From the NCBI GenBank assembly GCA_003255065.1, contig QAOA01001066.1, positions 2,039,397-2,103,396 of the forward strand: 64,000 nucleotides of DNA, in the 5' to 3' direction. The stretch comes from Cercis canadensis (Eukaryota > Streptophyta > Magnoliopsida > Fabales > Fabaceae). This document shows, in pieces, positions 25,078 to 36,500 of the stretch. The notes beneath the pieces are model-generated. The model did not search any database. It worked only from the letters and a program-made list of their open reading frames with translations, and was not told the DNA's origin. Made by a program: the position numbers and the translations under genes. The stretch's first letter is position 1, and every line of letters starts with the position of its first letter.

Positions 25078-26586
25078 GACCATTGAAGTGCATATTCGGT
25101 AGCATCAGTGGCTTATGGTTTTTGGTGTCCTTGGTGTGCCGTTACTGGAGGATTATCTGAAGTTAGCTAACTTGAGATGTAGGATCACCCTTTTGTATAG
25201 CTTTTGGGCTGGTACTCACTTTTTTGACCCTGTATAGAAAGGAAAGATAATCTTGGGTAGCTCATTGATGTCTTGTTTTAAACTTGAATCTTGCTTACGG
25301 AGTTTAGATTTTCTATTTCAGTGAGAAGTTTTTGATAGGGTGAATATTTCCGCATCCATTGGTTATGATGAAGTTCATTTATAAATGAATATTTTTTAAT
25401 GAGCTGAGTCCTGTCTTTCGCCCAGATGAATAAATTGCAATTAATATAAAAATAAATGACTAGTTATGTTGATGACAAGTTTTAAGCTTGGCATTATTTG
25501 TGTGATGGGTTCAAAATTAAAGCCCATGGCCTTTGGGTCTGAATTTGCGGCTTAAGTCTTCATAGTTTTTAAGAGGACTTATGTGGCCCATCTAGCCTTT
25601 GCTTAAACAGCCACGTGGCCACCTCTACTAGATTGACGGGGTTGTGAATGTCTACGACTTGATTTTAAGTGAGGCCTTCTGATCTAAATATTGTGTTTTA
25701 GAATTTAATTTATGCATTTATGATAGTTTTTAATTTATTTACAGATATATTATGCTTTTTAAAAAATAAAAATAAAACCAGAATTTGGTATGCGAGTATA
25801 ACTGGAAATGCTTGACGCGTTAGTGTGAATGTGTCATATGGCCAACAGCACTGTAACAATAGAGCGTATTGAAATTGAGAGTTTTTAGAGAAAGGTGTGA
25901 TGTTTAAGCATACGGGAATGATTAAAATTGATGTCTCATTCAAGTTCATATATTTTCAGAAGAGTATCGTGGTTGACTAGAATCTATTTCACTCACATTA
26001 TTGGTTTGAACTGCTTACATGGATAAATAATACATTTTTATATTCTTCTATTTCTCTTATCAGTAGTTTTAGTTTTAGTTTTATGTTGGCGATTTGGTAA
26101 AAGGTTTATGTTTTACTTTCTGATCGTTTGAAAGTTGTTATAGCTTATTTTGATAATAGAAAGTTGTTATAGAGAGGCAGAGGCTCATGCCTCAACTCAA
26201 CATTCTTCTGCTTGAATGCCTAACCTCTCGTGTCGTGTATATGCGTAAATAAAAAGCAAAAAGCAGAGACACTCCTCGGAGTCTGAATTCCAGTGGAAGC
26301 GCGTGGGTTCCACCCTCCAAATTATTTAATAATATAATCCTTGTATGTACTATTGCAATGTAACATCCTCAGCCTGGCCCCACAAACACCGATGAATAAA
26401 CAATGACACAGGTGAGGTAATGATTAATTATGAGAATGAAAAGGAGAAGGAGAAAATCCCAGGGTTAACAACCTCACCTCACGTGCGCTCTAACCATGGT
26501 TAATCTAATCTAATATCCCGATCACTCTCTCTTTCTCCCCAATTATTATTATTATTGTTGTTATTCTCTTCAACTCCACGCACACG
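25078..26586. other. MORC 3' UTR and intergenic spacer
   Basis: The 3' UTR probably extends to about 25.4 kb. The remainder is AT-rich with no gene seen. Confidence 0.5.
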
Positions 26587-26595
26587 CTATATAAT
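26587..26595 (+). promoter_or_regulatory. TATA box of the TPD1-like gene
   Basis: ctatataat lies in an otherwise GC-richer promoter stretch. It implies a start near 26.62 kb and a 5' leader with at least one intron, for example a donor near 26,788 (caaag/gtgcaa) and an acceptor near 27,698 (tatgcag). A G-box-like cacgtg is at about 26,480. Confidence 0.5.
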
Positions 26596-27019
26596 GCCTC
26601 ACCGCGAGTGACCCAAATTCCCCCAAGCATTAAAGCAGGCAAACAAAACCTTTGCCAATTCCTCCACCTTCTCCTCCATTTCCATTTTCCAAATCTGAAA
26701 TACAAACCCTAGCTCCATCACACTCACTCTCTCTCTCTCTGTGGACGCTCGTGCAGGTGCAGCCCAGCTCCGTATTCAAAATCAAAGGTGCAATCTCTCT
26801 CTCCTTCTTTATCTGTGCGTTGTGGTTGGTCTGCCATATAGAAAGCAAAGCAAAGGCCTATTGGATGTGGTCTAGTGTAGGTGGCATGCAATGAATGCGA
26901 TGGTGGTTGATCGCCTTTCTGACGATTCTATTGTTTTGTCATTTCTGGCTTTTTTGCGATCTGCTCTGCTGTTTTTGTCCCTTCGCCTCCTTCTACGTCT
27001 GCCATGCAATTCGCTGACG

Positions 27020-27046
27020 CCTCTCTCTCTCTCTCTCTCTCTCTCT
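27020..27046. repeat. (CT)n microsatellite
   Basis: An uninterrupted CT run in the probable 5' UTR intron of the TPD1-like gene. A shorter CT run lies at about 26,728-26,740. Confidence 0.8.
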
Positions 27047-27770
27047 GCTCTGCCCCCGCTGTGACTAATGTCGCTCTATGTACTAGTTCCAGTACTATAC
27101 TTTCTGCTTTGTCCACTGTTCCCGCCGCAGTATATTGTGCTGCAACTTTTCCATTTCCTATGCTTCTTTTCTATTCTCTCTCAACTTCCCCGGAAAATCC
27201 ATGTTTTCCTGTTTTCATCTATCTATCGCAGAAAAATCACCTTTCTAACTTCTCAACAACAACTACTACTACCGCTACAACTCTTGTGGACTTCGGTTTT
27301 CGTGAAAATTTCACTAGTCTTTCACATGGCTTTCCGATAAGATAAATGCATGAAAACGAAATTTTACCCTGAGAATTTTCCTTTTATAGCCACTTGGTGG
27401 AAATTTTAGAAACCGTGTGGGTTCATTTTTGGTCCTAACAGGCTGGCTGGTTCCTGAATGCCATTATTCTGGTTGGTTCCAAATCCAACTTTGCGTCGTC
27501 TTGCCTCTTTCTTTACTTTTAGGTCTCACTGTCATCTTAGCCCCGTGAGTAACTCTCTCTGCTATAGCCTTTCAAGTCAAATCTCAGCCTCTTCTTTTTT
27601 TGTTTTCCTCCCGAATCGACGGCTATTCGTTGACTGATTTTTGTGCATTTGATATGATGTCTTTTAATGGACTTTATATAACTGATAGTTTTATGCAGAT
27701 CTGCAGTATCCGTCTTCCATGGCGCTCTAGGGTTCCGAGTTTACTCACCATTCTTCCAACCGAGTTGCTA

Positions 27771-29349
27771 ATGCGTTCATTCAAAGGGTTGATGGAAGCG
27801 CAGTTGATTCGACGAATCCTTGTCATCGTAGCGTCCTTGTTCTTTCTTGTAGTTCTTGCTTTTCTCGCAGGTGCGTGCATCGTTCTGAAATTGCGAGGGA
27901 TTCACTCCCTATTTTTTAATATTTCCATGATTGCCTTTGTCTGTGATACTAATTCCTCCCTTTGTATTTTGTTTTGTTTTGTTTGTATACGGTCTCCACC
28001 TTTCTATGACATGAGGGGCCTCCATGTTAGCTGCATGTCCCATTCTTGATGCTTCTGCTTAATTAATTATTATGCTCATGATTTCTTTTTCCCCAATTGT
28101 TTTGTGGCTCCTGCAGTTATGTGTGGTGGTGGTACTGGTGGGAGGGGTATCGCATCCATCTGGCTGGGTTTAGAAGGAAGAGCCACCAGCACCTTTTCTA
28201 CTTCGCATCGCAAACTTTTACATTTGCATCCTGGTAATTCTACTAATTATTTATTTTAATTTAGGGTAATTTGTAAATTTTATTGGCACTATATATATAT
28301 ATATATACATATATATATTATAAATCTAATCCATTATCTGCTCCGTTGTAATTTCGAGATTTTGTCAACTTGAAAATTACAAAGATTGCTATATGGGGGT
28401 GGGGAATGGGTTTCTGAGTTTCTCCTCTCGGCTTATTACCCAAAAATTTTCCTTCCTTCAAGTTTGTTAAGTTTCCGGGAGAGGGAGACGTTTGATAATG
28501 TAGCCAGAGGTCCACGCTGTAATTTCGCCAAGGTTGCCATCTGGCCAAAGTTCTCCAACGGTGTCGTCTTGTTGGAAGTTTTATGTTTATGCTTCTACTT
28601 AGATATTATTATAGGGAGACCTATTAAATTAAGTGTACTTGTTGGGTTACTATTAATGTGGAATTTAATTTAGCATCCCAGCATGGCGTTTGAATGGTTT
28701 TCCCCCAATGGGAAGTAGCTAAAATACAAAATTCGGAATCCAAAGTTGCTGTGCTGATATCCGAGCCGTAGCCTTTTGGGTCGATTGATTGGATTTGTTT
28801 CCGTTTTGATACATGGCCTCAATATTCGTGTGTTTTGTCGTCGTGTGGCTTCCTGTATTAGTGGGTGGGTTGGCCTTTTTAACAGTTTACTCTCTAATGT
28901 TTATATGCTTTACCTGTAATACTGTGCAACTTTTAAAGCAAAATCATAATAGAAATTTTCTGTTCGAATCTACTATTATAAGGAAAAGATCCTATTTTTA
29001 TGCAGCCAAAGCATTGGTGGAACCAAACCGAATATGGGGTGACAAGTGTAGCAAGTCTGATATTGTAATCAACCAAGGTCCCACAGCCCCACTTCCAAGT
29101 GGCATTCCCACCTACACCGTGGAGATCATGAATATGTGTATGAGTGGGTGTGACATCTCCGGCATTCACCTTCGTTGTGGCTGGTTTAGCTCTGCTCGCC
29201 TTATCAACCCAAAGGTCTTCAAACGCCTTCGCTTCAATGACTGCCTCGTTAATGATGGCAGGCTCTTGGTCAACGGTGGTACTATCTCCTTTCAATATGC
29301 CAATACCTATCTCTATCCCCTCTCGGTTTCGTCAGTAGTCTGCACTTAG
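27771..29349 (+). CDS. TPD1-like secreted cysteine-rich protein
   Basis: Three exons, 27771-27870, 28117-28233 and 29006-29349, encode 186 residues. A basic N terminus (..QLIRR) is followed by a hydrophobic helix, [18 protein letters not shown], that can serve as a signal peptide or anchor. Exon 2 encodes a poorly conserved Gly/Ser-rich spacer. Exon 3 holds the conserved domain, from [10 protein letters not shown] through [41 protein letters not shown] and [13 protein letters not shown], with regularly placed cysteines suited to disulfides. In Arabidopsis and rice, TPD1/TDL1A-type proteins are ligands of the EMS1/MSP1 receptor kinase that specify tapetum fate; a vegetative role is equally possible for a paralogue. 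Start: the ATG at 27,771 gives the signal sequence. A near-upstream ATG at 27,719 reads into a stop within three codons. Confidence 0.9.
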
Positions 29350-30577
29350 TGACCAAATCATATACAACATTCAAAGTTTTGCTTCCTACAGTGGTGGACT
29401 ATGGTGAATAGGTTGGATTTTGTTGAGAATTCTTTTTTGACATGTAAATATGTATAGGCATATGCTATATCAGTTCGTGTGCGGGCGATGAAATTTTGAG
29501 TTGTCATCCAGAGAGAATGCTTAAAATTGTTTGATAAATGATAAGAACTCGGTGCTTTGACCTGTTCCTGTTTGTCTATTATTTTTTGCCTTATTTGCTT
29601 TTAGCCATTTGTATAATTGTACGGCAAATATCATGGCATATTAAGTTTTTAATTGAATAAATGGTGTGCTGCCGTCAACGTTCATAGCAACCAAGCTCCT
29701 CTCCATTCCCTTAGCCGATCGAAAGATTGGCTTGTCACACATGAGACATGAAAAAGCAATGATCTTCATTTGTAATTCGTGACTTATCATAATGTCAATA
29801 TCCGACGAAAAGGTTTTGCATCAAAATAGAAAAACATTATGACCACCGAAATTATTGTTGATTTGAGCTCCATCCCCAAAAGTATTAATACCATTCATGT
29901 TTGCGCAGAAGAATAAATTGAATGTGTCACACAAAATAGTATTCGTATATAGAGCAAGATGCGTAAGTAGATTAAAATTAAAAAAAAGGGCCGACTCTAT
30001 TTTGCATAAATAAGTAAATAAAAAGGAAAAAAAATAAAGGGGGCGGTGGGGGCCACGGACTTAACATCCTCTACCATCTATGCTTAAGACTGCCTTATCA
30101 CGCTTCACTCTGAAACCCAAAGTCCAAAACCATTTTTAACCTTTTCTTCTTCATACTTCCATAACAACATGAACACAAGGATTAAGCGGAAGGGCCAAAG
30201 CATACTTACTAAGCCTCATGAATAAACGACTTTGAGGGTGCTCAAACCAATATGTATACTTTACAACTATTCTTGACCATCAATAAATCATGTAGGTACT
30301 GCTTTGCATTCCGGAGGCATATCATACAATTAACTAGAAACTGAAAACACGGTAGAAAACAATGGGCTATGATGTCATCAACCCTTTTGACCTTGAAATA
30401 AAGAATGGCATCTTTGTAAGTCATCAACAAGACAAACTTTTCTATGATATGTAATAGCCAACATATACTTTACACATGAATGATGAAAATAGAAGAGTTT
30501 GCTCAAGAAGATGATTTCTGTAGTTTACGAATGATTGATGATTCAAGGGTAAATATCTCCACATCATCCAACTGTCT
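29350..30577. other. Convergent 3' UTRs and spacer
   Basis: 3' ends of the TPD1-like gene (+) and the MUB gene (-). No further gene is seen. Confidence 0.55.
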
Positions 30578-32976
30578 TCACAATATGGAACAAGAGCAGA
30601 CAATCTTCCTGGGTGAATCATCAATTTTCTTCTCTGTTCAGGAAAAGCCAAATGCAAATGTCAAACCTGATGTCTTTAACCATGAAAATACAGGTATAGT
30701 AAGACTCGCAAAGAAATTTAGTCATCGATGTCCAAAGTATATTTCATATTTAATCTATTTGATGGATGATTCTCCCGATCATCTAACTTACTTTTTCATC
30801 CATAATATCCACATTACCTTGTACCAGGCAAAATTGAACAATGCATCAACAATATTAACAGCAATGGATCAGACAAACAATGCTTGGTGGTCATAGCTGA
30901 TAAAAAATGCAGATAAAGAAGAAATATTGAAACCGTTGAAGAATAAAGGAGGTCTATGCCCATAAATGGAAAAAGGAAGACAAAAATTAAAACACTCAAG
31001 TAAGAATATCAAATTTCCCTCTTTCATATCTTGGTTTCCTTTCCTTAGAATATTTGAGCTTCAAACTGAAATAAAACCCGCCTACTTTACCACCGCTAAC
31101 AAACAAGGAATATCTGGTTTTCCCTTGAGATAAAATTGTCCCACTAAGTATTGTTCAATACAATTCTACAATTGGGACTGGTCATTACATGGGTACTGAG
31201 CAGTTATATTAATACCATCTGTCAGAAAGGACATCAAAAGCCTGTCAGCTACATGCCATATGTTATGTATATTGGTGTTAAATTAATTACTTTACTGAAA
31301 TGGGGTCCTTGTTTCTGATAAGAGATAAATCAAGAGAAGCTAGAGTTTGGTAGGTTCATTTACTACTATTCTTAAAAATTGTGTTTTTTTCCTATCAGTT
31401 CTATCTTATCCATTATTTTTCTTTCCCCTATCAGTTCAACCCTATCCATTATAACATTACTGAAATGCTCCAAATGCGATCTAACATGCTGAAAGTCATG
31501 ATTCAAAACCTTATTAGCTCCTCTAATTCTATAGCATAATGATGTCTACAAGCAGATCCCACTGCCAGCAAGTGGAAGTTGGTTCTTATGTGAACTCCGG
31601 TTAGTTTTCTAACCATGTAATCAGCTAAGAAGCTAAATTTCAGCACCACTAGAAAAAAGATATGATATAATCTCTACATGAAAAGGTTAATATGAAATTA
31701 CCAGCTTTAGTTTTTGCTAGAGATGGCTGTACAACAACATGCATTATTATAGCTCCCCCTGCAAGCTCAGCAAAAGGTACTTTACACTGACCGACAGTCT
31801 TGTTGTTTTCCAAGATTTTACCAGAACTAATCAATTTTACTTCATTTGCTGCCTTTGGGATGACTGTTTTACCTACAGGACGGTAACAGATTATAACAAA
31901 TCAAATGAAATAACAGAAGAAAAAAACAAAAGAAAAGTGAGAAACTACAAGAAACACCATATGAATGATATTCTACAGGAGAGCTTGAGACAACCTGTAT
32001 TGTATACTATTATTGATTATATGCAAGAAGCTACAGCAGTAATCATCATAAGGAGTTAATTGCTTCAATTGTGTTACCGAGTTATTAACCACCACTAATT
32101 AATATTATATAACAGTCCATAAGAACTTAATTAGAACGATAAGAATGTTCTATTTCCTCCTATGATATGTTAGTTTATAACAAGTCTGAATCAATGGCTT
32201 TTAACAAGCATTGAAAGAGTGGTTTTGTAGGAACTCTTGAGCTGAAATGCATGAGAGTTTAAAAGCATTAGTACTATGCAATTTGATTGTAAAGCGTCCA
32301 ACTATATATTACCCTTTATCAGACATGTTTCAGGCAAACCAAGTGCGGCGTGCTTGTATGCCTGTATGAATGAGGATTGTGAAGAAAAGCTTGTATCCTT
32401 ATTCTTCACACATCCCCAAATAAACTCACATCCAAGTCCTTGAATATAAGCGATGAATGACACAGGGAAAAGTAAGCTTTTCAGCAACTTAGATATTGAC
32501 AATGGTTATTATGACTGCAACAATGCAGATATATTACCAAAACCAAAAAGTGACCTTCAGTTGTGTAATTGGATATTCAAATTAAATTGTCTGCACTTGA
32601 TATGCTTAAGGAGGTAATAAGAAGGTTCTGCTTCGAAGTCAATATGAAATTACTCAAATTGCTAGCTTTTGAGAGTTAACACTTGTTATAAATTCCCATT
32701 CACATGAACAGCGTTTAGGACTCTAAAATTGAAACTGAAAACCTACTGAATTGACAAGACCAAATCAAACAAAACAAAAAAGAGCCCCATTGGAAAGAAC
32801 AGAGTATGCCATCAACAAATACGTGGTGAGTTCAATTGACTCTCACCTTTGGGCCAATCGGACACGATTCTTTGCTTAAGCATATCGACCGTGGCGGCCG
32901 ATGAGTACCTAAATGGCCCCATATCGGACCCATCATACAACCTAAACTTTATATCAACCAGGTCCTCTTCCGGCAT
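30578..32976 (-). CDS. MUB: Membrane-anchored ubiquitin-fold protein (MUB)
   Basis: Three minus-strand exons, 32976-32847, 31872-31702 and 30633-30578, encode 118 residues, the normal MUB length. Exon 1 begins MPEEDLVDIKFRLYDGSDMG, the first strands of the ubiquitin fold. Exon 2 carries VKLISSGKILENNKTVGQCK and GGAIIMHVVVQPS. Exon 3 is only 56 bases and supplies DDSPRKIVCSCSIL followed by TGA. The C terminus CSIL is a CaaX box for prenylation, with a second Cys two residues before it that is a candidate for S-acylation; there is no Gly-Gly for ubiquitin-type conjugation. Known MUBs sit at the plasma membrane and recruit group VI E2 enzymes. The gene is head to head with the pseudouridine synthase gene. 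Confidence 0.93.
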
Positions 32977-33539
32977 TTGAGTTGACTTCTTCTCAACTCG
33001 TTCTTCCCACCGATCACTTCCAAGCGTTTCCCACAGCTATTTGATCTCTGGTTTCGACTTATCAATTTCAAACCCTGAATTCGAAAAATTCAATCAAAGA
33101 GGATTTGATTAGACAAAAGACAATATTCTCAAAGATCTGTAATTTGATCGAGCAGTCTATCTCTATCAACATGTCAGAGTAATAAAACGAAAATCATTGG
33201 AAATTAAACAGCACCTTCAACAGCGTACGATCAGGGAAAGACGATTCGCAGGATTTCTTTCTTTCTATAGAGGTTTTGACTTTTAAGAGATGGCTGTGTG
33301 TGCGAGCTCTTCTTGGTGAACTGAAGAAGACAAAGCAAAATTTTTTAACAAATGTAAATGCCTAACCGAGTCAAAACGACACTGTGTATGACCTCGTTTA
33401 CATTAAAGAGACGGCGCCGTTTAATTGATTGGGTATCGATAAGTTGCGACGACGTCATTCTCCTTGTCGTCGGCATTACCTTCTAAATTTCCAATCCTTC
33501 TCCTCACTCCAAAGTCTGAGAACTGCTTCAAAACGGAAA
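32977..33539. promoter_or_regulatory. Shared divergent promoter, MUB / pseudouridine synthase
   Basis: Only 563 bases separate the two start codons, so both 5' UTRs and promoters share this interval. It holds a perfect 10-bp palindrome acggcgccgt at 33,411-33,420 and a bZIP-type tgacgtcgtc (minus strand) near 33,449-33,458. There is no obvious TATA box on either strand, as is common for housekeeping divergent pairs. Confidence 0.55.
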
Positions 33540-36500
33540 ATGAAGAGGAAGAGGGAAGATGAGGGCATGGATATCGTGTGGCAAACCCCAGCGAATCCCC
33601 CAGAGCCACAAGATTACATTTTTCGAAACGGTAACATCAATGTAATCGAAGTTCTACAGATTTAAATGACAAGCAAGAAAGTGTGCGGACGTAGCTTGTT
33701 TGCAGAAAGATAACCTCACAATTTTTTATTTTTTTTTTGCTGAAAATGAACAGGGATACGATATGTCAGACCATACTACTTCGAATTTATTGCTCACGTT
33801 AGTTCGTTTTGTATCTCTCTTCTGCTTTCTGCTGCTCTCAGTGTGTGCCTATGAAGTATCATCATGTAAAACCCCAATTAAACCCTAAGAATTGTTAATT
33901 GCTTAGAGCAGGTTAAGAATCGTTGGGCAGGAAAAACCATTGTAGATATGTTCGCTGAAGAGTTTAAAGGCCGACCTTATGAATATTATGTAAGAAACTT
34001 GGTACTCATTTTTATTTTATCTAAATTCCTACGTTAATATGTATACAATTGTCTGTTGAACTTAACAGTTACGAATTTCTTAGTCAGATTTTAAATTTCG
34101 TTTTCAATTTTCATGATATTTATGCTAGTTTTTGGGTGATGCATAATCTGATAAGTCTTATAGCAACCCTGAAAAAATCTCTGAATTTTGTAATTTGCAT
34201 GACAACTACTGGTACGACTAGTGAATGGAATTTAACCGAGCCTTCTTGAATTTGTCTCAATGGATAATTTAGGTCAGAGTCTAAGTGATTGTTCATGTTG
34301 AACATTGTAGGTTAGTGCGGTGAAATGTGGAAGAATACAAGTTGATGGTGAGTTGGTGCCGGTCTCATACATAGTAAAATCATCTCAAAAGATAAGCCAT
34401 TTCTTACACAGGTTTGTTTTTGCACTTTATGCTCGGCATATAAGGAAGTGATGCAACTTGATACTGATGTCACAAAGGTTGTAGGCATGAACCACCTGTG
34501 ATGGCTTGGGATGTTTCAGTTCTTCAAAAAGAATTGGATGTGGTTACTGTTTGTAAACCAGCATCCATCCCGGTAAGTAAGCAGTAATGAGTGACGTGCC
34601 TTTGTTAGAAAACTGTTGTTTTATGTGACATATTGCTCGAAAGAATGAGCCTCATCCTATGTTTGACACCTTGACTCACCACTGGATATAGAAGAAGGAA
34701 AGAAAGATATTAAATACTCCTTCCTTTCATTTTGTTGATAGTGGGTATTTGAGTACGAGATCAAATGCCTCTACTTCTCTTTCTCAACCCCATCCTTCCC
34801 CATACAGCTGTTCCATAACTTTCCTTTTTTCCACTAGGAGATGAACTATACATGCTAGTTTAATAATTTTTTCTTCCCTACGTGGACAGTATGAATTAGC
34901 GCCTGGGACTCCTTTTATGGATATGTGAAAGTATAGCTGCAATTATATGCATACGTCTGATTAGTTCCAAGCTACTAGAATATTTATAGGTTTCTACCCT
35001 TGTCATGTTTCGCATATATTATGTTTCCAATTATTAAAAAATCTGAAGAAAGACTGAAATTGGTACTCCTGTATTCATAAAAAAAAAAAAAATCAATGTG
35101 ATTACATTGACGATTATTTTACATCATTCAAATTATGTTATTAGTTCTACAAAGAGAAGTCCTAAAATCATGTATGGATATCCTATTAGCTAGTAAAGTA
35201 AGGAAGAGATGCTTCTTGATGATAGAGATATACTTTGTCTTACATGCTCAAAAGTTATCAATTTTAGCTGTTATATAGGTGCATCCATGCGGTCAGTATC
35301 GTAAGAATACTGTTGTTGGCATCCTTCAAGCAGATTATGGGTTGGCTCCTCTATTTCGTATCCAATAAGGCTTTCTGGTGGTAAAATTATGTTGTTGTGA
35401 TGAAAGATAAATACTATATTTAGTAGGGTTCTTTTTTCCAAATCAGTATGATAGGTAGCGTCTCTTGCACTTAATATGTTTGTATACCCTTCTCCTTAGA
35501 GTTTGTCAATTTTGTTTTTGTATTTTCCCTTGACATCATCTCAGCGGTTCATCGATTGGATCGTCTTGTATCAGGACTTCTCATTTTGGCTAGAAATGCT
35601 CCGAAAGCTGACATCTTTAGGCAACAGGTGAATTTGTTATTTGATTTTACCTGGAATCACTGGTGAGAAAAATGAAGACATTTTGCTGCAGCCTTTTAGC
35701 TAGGTTGGATGTTAAATATGAATAATTTTGGTGAAAGTAACAGTTCTGTCTGGACAAAAGAGGTTTCATTGCGAATGAATACATCGGTTCTGAAATATTC
35801 CCTAGTAAAGCGTAAATATGAGATGTATGTCAGATAGCACATTACTTTGGAGAAAAAATTTGATGTTAAGATTTGCACCAAAAGCAATCAGACTTTTGTC
35901 TATACCAGATAGCTAGCAAGTGACATTTCATTGTATATTTGCATGTTTTCTTCAATTCAGTTGTTTGAAAAGGCTCTTGTTGACATATGATGTAGAGTTT
36001 AGACATGATCAGAGGAAATTTTGTGCGGAGAATCCCATATAGTTTCAGATAATGATAATGTGACTTCTATACAATCTTTTTTTTTAAAAAAAAAATGGTG
36101 ATTTTGCAAATTAGAACTTCCTTGCATCAAGTTATATCTCATGAATTTTAAAGCATGCTTATGACATGAATGTAGCCTAAATTTCCTAAAATGATGGTCT
36201 GTATTGATTTCCTATAATTTAAATTTCTGCATGTAGAAATTTTTTCCCTTTTCATACATATGATAAATGTAGAATGTAATTATCACAGATTGAAGCTGGC
36301 TTAGTCAAGAAACAGTATATAGCAAAGGTAGTTGGAGAATTTCCTGAGGATGAGGTATTCTTTTGTTTAAGCTGGATAATTTATATTATATATGCCAGTA
36401 TTTGATATTATATTGAAGAGATAAACCCTGGAATCGTATAATGTAAATTATCATCATAAGATTTATTTATTATATATCTACTGGCTGGTATCTGGGTTGT

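Noticed and set aside
30480..30896. Open frame of 138 codons on the plus strand
   Set aside because: Antisense to the last exon and 3' UTR of the MUB gene; composition is random-like.
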